Shown one piece after another: positions 58,533 to 64,000 of a stretch of DNA of 64,000 bases (position 1 is the stretch's first letter; each line of letters begins with the position of its first letter). This DNA comes from Chamaecrista fasciculata (Eukaryota; Streptophyta; Magnoliopsida; Fabales; Fabaceae). Under the pieces are notes generated by a model. The model had not been told where the DNA came from and ran no database searches. It saw only the letters and a program-made list of their open reading frames with translations. Both the position numbers and the translations under genes were made by a program. Where the stretch lies: the NCBI GenBank assembly GCA_003254925.1, contig QANZ01045410.1, positions 20,895 through 84,894 of the forward strand. Reading direction: 5' to 3'.

Positions 58533-61500
58533 CTAGTGCTGATGTATTGATGAAGCTGCTTCATTCAAGAATGGCAGAACAGCTTCTAATGTAGGCAAAG
58601 CAGGGATTGCCCCTCTTTGTGTCACTGTGAGAGCACCACATACATTGGCAAAATACAGAGCTTTTCTCAGAAGCTTCTCATCCTGCTACACCAAAATTCA
58701 AATGTATTTATTTTCCTCAACAATTACTGTTCCATGTAGTACTAAAACTTTAAAAATGAAACTCTGAATTCAATTCAATATCCAGTAAATGATGTGTGTA
58801 TGTGAATCATTAGTGTTCCTTATTTTTCTTTCACCATTGCAAAGCTAATCCAAATGGTAAACAACTTGGTGTCGCTTGAATAAGGTCTCGGGTTCAAGAC
58901 CTTATGAATAAAGTTATCCCCGTTGAGAGATTCCTCCACCATAGCAAGGTGGGCGACCCACATAGAACTCGGAGTAGTTAGCGTGAAGCTTCGAAGATTA
59001 GGTGAACAACCCAAAAAAAAGTTCCTTTAATGTTTAGAAAGGACGAAACACGCTTTAGGTGGTTCGGGCATGTACAAAAAAAACCTATAAAGGCCCCAGT
59101 ACGCAGAATTGACCAAATGGTTGAAAATCCTATAATGCGAGGAATGAGAAAACCAAAGAAAACTATCCAAGAAACTAACCAGAAAGATTTATCTATCAAT
59201 AACCTAACGGTTGACATGTACAATGATAGAACGCGTTGACGTCAGTTGATCCATATAGCCGACCCTACTTAGTGGGAAAAGACTTTGGTTGTTGTTGTTG
59301 TTGTTGTTGTAATGTTCAGAAACTAAAATGTGAATTCAAGTCAAAACTAACTATGATCTCATATATTAGTACAATAGTATCATTTTATTGAAGAACTTGA
59401 CAGTAAATGCTCAAGAATTTGAGTTAACTTTCTTAGATTTACTATCTACAATTCTACATCCTACAATGTATGTCAAATTAGTTAGTGTTTGTTTCAAGTA
59501 CTATCTGTAAGATGAAGTTGGATCCTCTAAATTTCTCAAAGTTGGATCCTCTAAATTTCTCAAAGTCTCCGTATAAATTTTGGAGAAAGTAAAAAACACT
59601 AACAAAGAGATAAATACCGAGACTCACTTGCAAAGAATTCATGCCTGGGTTTTGTTCTCTCTAAAATCTATTCTGTAAATATTATAAGAAATTCAGAGGA
59701 TTCGGATTCTTAACAGAACATGATAGTTTTTGTACTCCTTGTATATGTATATAGGTTCTCAGTAAAATAAGAAAAAGGAAAGCAAGGAACAGAAGACAAT
59801 AGACAACATAAAACATCCATTGCTTTACTTTGACCCAACAACCTTCCAGAACATAATGAAATTCTTCTTGGCTGCAATCATACACTGCTTTAAGCAACGA
59901 AATTAACAATTTAAGAAGAAAAATGAAAAGCACCTCATCAAGGAGTCACAAGAAACACAAATCACTAGTGTCGTTAAGGATGATTTCATTTAAAAATCAA
60001 ATCACCTAGTGTTGTTATAAAAAATACTCATTAGATAGTCATCTCATTGGAGATGATAACAATAAACATCTAAAAACTATATAACTGATTTTATCCTCTA
60101 TCAGAACAGCTAAAACAAGTCGAAATTTCTAAGTACCTGAAATAGAGTTTGGTCTAAAGCTATGCTGTACAGCATCCCACTCACAAATGCATCACCAGCG
60201 CCAGTTGTGTCAACAGGTTTAACTTTAATACCTGCAACCCTGCCTCTAAATTCCTGCAGAGAAATTTGGTGGTACCAAATTACCAGTTTGCTAAACATTG
60301 ATCACTTTCCAGAGGAAAAATAGAAACAATCAAAATGGTTGAATGTTAAAACTTCTTATCAATTATACACCAGCTCCTAGTAGTCATCAAGCATCTCACC
60401 ACAAGATGAGTCACACATTATCATAGTCAAATGACTTTGACAAGCCTACCTTAGTGTAATATCTACAACCTCCTGACCCTTCAGTTACAACCAAAAGCTT
60501 AAGATTTGGATGAAAAAGCTTATTCAACACAACGTTATCATCATAAGGATCATCACCACCAGTCAGGAATGCAACCTCATCCTGACTTATCTGCACATAA
60601 GTAGAAACCCCACATCAACTCAACTAAAAGGAAAAAAATGAATGGTAGAATGCTTAAATCTTGACAAACGACTTAATACAAAACTCTATCACCACCTATA
60701 TCATATTCTACCTTTATAATATCAGCTTGTTCCCATATACTCATTATGCTCTTTTGGGCAGCATCAGCTGATGGCCATAGTGCCAATCTCAAATTTGGAT
60801 CATATGAGAGAATACAACCTGAGCTTTTGGCAACGCTCATAGCAACAAGATGAGCTGATTTGCATGGATCATCAATCAAGCTGATGGAACCATAATGGAA
60901 TATCCTAGCCTGCAATTAATATAATGAGCGTCCTACCTCAAATCACAGTTCAATTCAATATGATTAAAGCACAAAGAGAAATCAAAATACCTTCTTTATG
61001 AGATTTTTATCAAGTTCTGACTCGTGTAGAAGCATATCGGCACTTGGATTTCGGTAGAACAAGAACTCACGCTCTCCAGCAGCTCTTAGTGTAACGAAAG
61101 CCAACGCAGTTCTTGCACTAGAATCAAATCTCATACCAGATATCTCAACGTTGTTCTGCTTTAAAATGTCGGCCAACATGTATCCAAATTCATCTGCTCC
61201 AACCTAAATCATAGAATGCGAAGAACTTAGATATGGTTTTCTATTCTAGTAGATCAAACAAGCAATTCTTATTTTCTTCTCTTTTCTCTTTCGGCTTTGG
61301 TGGTTTGGGGAATGAGAATAGTAACAAAGACAAAGTAACCATTTAGAACAAGTACAAAACTTAACTGTTCACTGTCAAATTAGAGAACCTAATGCAAAGA
61401 GGCTAAAAAAAATTATCTAAATCTTGTCCTAATATCATAGACAAAAATAGAAAAACTACACCTTGCCTATAAAAGCAGAAGAAACCCCCAATTTAGATAT

Positions 61501-62323
61501 GCCTACAGCCACATTGGCAGGAGCACCACCAGGAGCTTTCTTGAAAGCAGGTGCTTCAGCAAGTGACACTCCTCCAACTGTTGGCACAAAATCAACCAAC
61601 ATTTCCCCAAAGCAAACAACCATCGGATTCCTATCGTCATCGACATCTTTCTCTTGAAGATCTCCAGATTTACCTGCAAAGAAGCTGTGGCTTTAAACCA
61701 ACTTGAACCCCATTCTGTTCAGTAATAGTTACTGAACTGCAGAGAATTAAATTTGGACAATATCAGACGGCAGCAATTAGGTAAAAGAAGGCCAAAACTA
61801 TGAAAAAACATATACCTTCTACATAATTGGATGACCGTCGTTTGTTAAGAAATTATGGTTATTAATAGTCAAAATTATTAACAAAAATGTTAAGATCAAA
61901 CTCTGTTTAGACCTTCTGCTGTGTCCTCTTTCTGTCCTTACAGCAACTTTGAACTTTTAAATTATAAAATTTTAAGTGGAGCTGGTCTTTCTAGATTTTT
62001 AGTCAATATGATCTTCGATTGTACTACCTGTTCAAATTCAGTACACGAGACTATCCCAAAATCAAATAGATCCCATAAATGACAAGCGATTTTTTCTTTT
62101 TCTCCAAACCCTATTAGACACTAACGTTGAACAAGTAAACAAATCCGATTAACAGAACTAAACGAAGATCTACAATCCGAAAATGAAACACAATTTTCAG
62201 CTAGCAAATTTTGTTCCGACCCAGTATTTTTCAACAGAGCACAAGAATAATAATTAAGGAAAAGAACAGAAAAACAAAACATGAGGTGGGCGGCGAAAAA
62301 CCTGAAGCAACAGTGTGAGCCAT
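58533..62323 (-). CDS. FRK7-like: Fructokinase (pfkB family), 7 exons, 350 aa
   Basis: Exons on the minus strand: 62323-62302, 61673-61462, 61203-60991, 60909-60712, 60590-60450, 60253-60137 and 58682-58533. All are GT-AG with consistent phases; the total is 1053 nt. The enzyme phosphorylates fructose to fructose-6-phosphate with ATP. Seen motifs: [12 protein letters not shown] near the N-terminus, [17 protein letters not shown] (pfkB signature 1), [45 protein letters not shown] and [11 protein letters not shown] (signature 2 with the catalytic Asp and anion hole), then [20 protein letters not shown]. There is no transit peptide, so it is cytosolic. The FRK7 assignment rests on the TRM/MADS neighbourhood and memory. 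Intron 6 (1.45 kb) holds a SINE candidate and an RTE tail. Retroposon inserts lie 140-360 bp before the ATG. Confidence 0.95.
58822..59020 (+). mobile_element. tRNA-derived SINE candidate in fructokinase intron 6
   Basis: TGGTAAACAACTTGG (about 58856) resembles a Pol III A box, and GGTTCAAGACC (about 58892-58902) is a good B box at the usual spacing. The unit ends with A8 at 59020. A 7-bp repeat GTTCCTT (58815-58821 and 59021-59027) fits a target duplication. About 200 bp, non-coding, antisense to the gene. Confidence 0.65.
59030..59311 (+). mobile_element. RTE-type LINE, 5'-truncated tail with (TTG)n end
   Basis: The plus frame reads [39 protein letters not shown], the RTE polyprotein C-terminus, followed by CCGACCCTACTTAGTGGGA and a TTG trinucleotide tail (about 59288-59311), the usual 3' end of plant RTE elements. 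It lies immediately after the SINE candidate. Confidence 0.85.
59516..59565. repeat. Tandem duplication of about 25 bp in fructokinase intron 6
   Basis: TTGGATCCTCTAAATTTCTC plus AAAG occurs twice head-to-tail without difference. Confidence 0.8.
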
Positions 62324-62460
62324 TGAAGCAAGAAACAAGGTATTGCAGCAAAGAAGAAGAAGAAAGCAATGTTAGCGGAAGTTGTAGAGAGAAGAATAAA
62401 TGACATGAATAGCCAGAAGCTGATTATTGATTGGGTTGGGATTAACAGTATAGATTGTTC

Positions 62461-62529
62461 AACAAGTTACAAATTTTGGTTTTTGTTTTTTGTTTTTTGT
62501 TTTTTTGCCAAAAACAAGTTACAAATTTT
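62461..62529 (-). mobile_element. Tail-only retroposon insertion (35 bp) beside a longer copy: three copies of one target site
   Basis: ACAAGTTACAAA appears at 62462-62473, 62514-62525 and 62661-62672. Between the first two there are only about 35 bases, which on the minus strand read TTTGGC followed by an A-rich tail with regular C interruptions. The second interval holds a longer retroposon (62530-62660). Two insertions thus used the same site. Confidence 0.6.
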
Positions 62530-62660
62530 ATTTTTTTTTTAGAGACAGGAATGGACAAAACACCTATCGTGGGTGTTAGTCTTTATTCTCATATAACCTA
62601 CTTAAATACTCACACACACTCACTCCCCCACCGACTTGGGCTTGAAACCACCGCAAAGGC
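62530..62660 (-). mobile_element. SINE-like retroposon, related to 55259-55422, upstream of the fructokinase gene
   Basis: On the minus strand, TGGTTTCAAGCCCAAGTCGG, GTGAGTGTGTGTGAGTATTT and AAGTAGGTT parallel the order of blocks in the copy at 55259-55422. It ends CTGTCTCT plus an A-rich tail. ACAAGTTACAAA target copies border it. It lies about 210-340 bp before the fructokinase ATG, in the same orientation as that gene. Confidence 0.65.
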
Positions 62661-62820
62661 ACAAGTTACAAAATTGGATGTAATGTTTGGAGCAAAAATT
62701 GTTTTCTTTTTCCTTTTGTTTCTTGAAATTTTTGTCATCTGTTTAGTATGGTATAATTAATAAATCACAAAATTTAAATATGGGAGAAAAACAAATAACA
62801 TTATTTCCCTTTAACCATAC

Positions 62821-62862
62821 GTGACATTAACATTTTGGCCAAAAAAAATGTGACATTAACAT
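62821..62862 (+). mobile_element. Tail-only retroposon insertion, 16 bp
   Basis: A perfect 13-bp repeat GTGACATTAACAT (62821-62833 and 62850-62862) flanks only TTTGGCCAAAAAAAAT. Confidence 0.65.
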
Positions 62863-63525
62863 AAATATATTTAAATCGCAAAAGCGATAAAAATAGAGTT
62901 AAATAGTAAAATTGAGATTTTACTTATTAAAACTTATTAAATGGATCATAAAATTACCTATAGTTGAAATCGAGTATAATTATATAATTTAAGATTTAAA
63001 ATTAGATTTTATAGTCATGACTTTTATATAAAAAAATTGAATAAACATTCAAACTAATAAAAGTTTTTAAAAATATTATCTCCATCATCATCTTACTATC
63101 ATACTCTTTATCATCATTTTCATCATCACATGTGTTTATTTTAATTTATATATTATATTATATTATTAATTTGCTATGATAACATGTCGAAAGAAGAAGA
63201 GGAAAGAAGAAAGAAGCCCCAATGTGTTAAAAAAAAAAAACTTTATAAGCGACATGGCAGAATGTAAATGCCAGATCAATTGGACGGTCTAGATTTACTA
63301 AAATCTAGAGAACTATAGGAATTTGATTATAGAGGACCCGCCTCTAAATTTGTAATTGTAACAGAGATGAGAATCTCGTGATTTCCAACGGCAACAATAG
63401 AAATAGGGAAATATTAGGCTTTTTTAAATTATGTTTAAAAAAATGATAAAAATATATATTTTTAAATTTTATATTAATTTTTAATTTCGTCTCTAATATT
63501 TATTTATCATCAATTTCATCTAAAC
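62863..63525. other. AT-rich intergenic stretch without recognised gene
   Basis: No coding region or intact element seen. The part at about 63470-63700 has TTTTTAATTTCGTCTCTAAT and CATATGACATGTAAAGTA blocks that recall a strongly decayed M3 element hosting the tail-only insertions. Confidence 0.5.
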
Positions 63526-63567
63526 AATTTCACATTTTTATTGGCCAAAAAAAAATTTCACATTTTT
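63526..63567 (+). mobile_element. Tail-only retroposon insertion, 14 bp
   Basis: A perfect 14-bp repeat AATTTCACATTTTT (63526-63539 and 63554-63567) flanks only ATTGGCCAAAAAAA. Confidence 0.65.
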
Positions 63568-63576
63568 TGTTAATTT

Positions 63577-63623
63577 AGTTTTCGCATTAACTGTTGGCCA
63601 AAAAAAAAGTCTTCGCATTAACT
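63577..63623 (+). mobile_element. Tail-only retroposon insertion, 15 bp
   Basis: A 16-bp repeat AGTTTTCGCATTAACT (63577-63592) / AGTCTTCGCATTAACT (63608-63623), 15 of 16 matching, flanks only GTTGGCCAAAAAAAA. It lies 10 bp after the previous insertion. Confidence 0.65.
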
Positions 63624-63807
63624 TCATCCAATGAGATAATGACAAAATCTATATAACATATGACATGTAAAGTATAATTGCTGGAAAATAAATTCGGGTA
63701 CAAATTGAAAATTATATGAAACTTGATTGATTGGATGTAGTTAGGATAAAAAATAAAAGTTATTAAAATATAAAATTTTAATACAAAACTGACAAAAAAA
63801 AAATAAA

Positions 63808-64000
63808 GGTCAAATAGTTATTTTGGTCATAAATGTATGCTCTAATATTTATTTTGATTTATTATGTTTTAAAAAGTTTAAATTGGTCCTAAATATTGGC
63901 AAAATATTTCATTTTGGTCCCAAACTATTGAATTTGGTTATATTTCTTGTCTTTTATTTCAATTTCAAATGACTTGTTAAGAGGAACTCTTATTTCTGAA
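63808..64000. mobile_element. Mutator-like MITE (family M1), cut by the window end
   Basis: Starts GGTCAAATAGTTATTTTGGTC and continues through the M1 left arm (TTAAATTGGTCCTAAATATT, TTTCATTTTGGTCCCAAAC). The right arm would lie beyond 64000. Confidence 0.7.

Overview
This window is nuclear DNA of a flowering plant, most likely a eudicot. The evidence is intron-rich genes with GT-AG junctions, a SOC1-clade MADS-box gene, a VARLMGL/DUF4378 protein gene, a plant fructokinase, AT-rich intergenic DNA and many plant transposon families (Mutator and hAT MITEs, L1 and RTE LINEs, Copia, SINE-like retroposons, a Helitron end). There is an assembly gap of 650 N at 27321-27970 inside an (AG)n tract, and single Ns at about 17506, 20114 and 49899.

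Genes, left to right: (1) a probable terminal exon of an unidentified gene (98-273, +); (2) a complete seven-exon SOC1/AGL42-like MADS-box gene (2311-16219, +, 202 aa) whose introns are loaded with transposons, including a decayed 4-kb L1 LINE in intron 4; (3) after 20 kb of nested transposons, a TRM/DUF4378 gene (36074-38516, +, four exons, 691 aa); (4) a possible small gene encoding a 27-residue signal-peptide-like ORF (TATA near 50097, ATG at 51458, +); (5) a seven-exon DUF662 / RAB6-interacting-golgin-like gene (52499-56775, -, 254 aa); (6) a seven-exon pfkB fructokinase gene (58533-62323, -, 350 aa). From memory, a SOC1-like MADS gene, a TRM gene and FRK7 lie together in Arabidopsis (AGL71/AGL72, TRM24, FRK7; also AGL42 beside TRM23), so this looks like an old conserved block stretched by transposons.

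Transposon landscape: at least nine groups of long-inverted-repeat MITEs that look Mutator-derived, several with clear 9-bp target duplications. I call them M1 (about 480-880 bp), M2 (internal CATAATAAGTGAG), M3 (380 bp), M4 (TIR GAGTAAA), M5, M6/M7 (TIR GGCAAAA or GCAAAAG), M8 (outer layer of a composite) and M9. There are also several hAT MITEs with 8-bp target duplications. Nests are deep: a short non-coding LTR element sits in a hAT element that sits in a Copia LTR (22.0-26.4 kb). A MITE-in-MITE-in-MITE composite occurs twice with the same nesting order (20.7-22.0 kb and 45.0-46.2 kb, opposite orientations). One Mutator-like element (18654-20461) carries a broken copy of a host membrane-protein gene, so it is a Pack-MULE candidate.

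The most unusual signal is a set of very short insertions (about 14-35 bp), consisting of little more than TTGGC(C) plus an A-tail and flanked by 12-16 bp direct repeats. They look like 'tail-only' retropositions of a SINE-like family; a longer copy at 55259-55422 has the same 3' end (CTGGCC then A-run).
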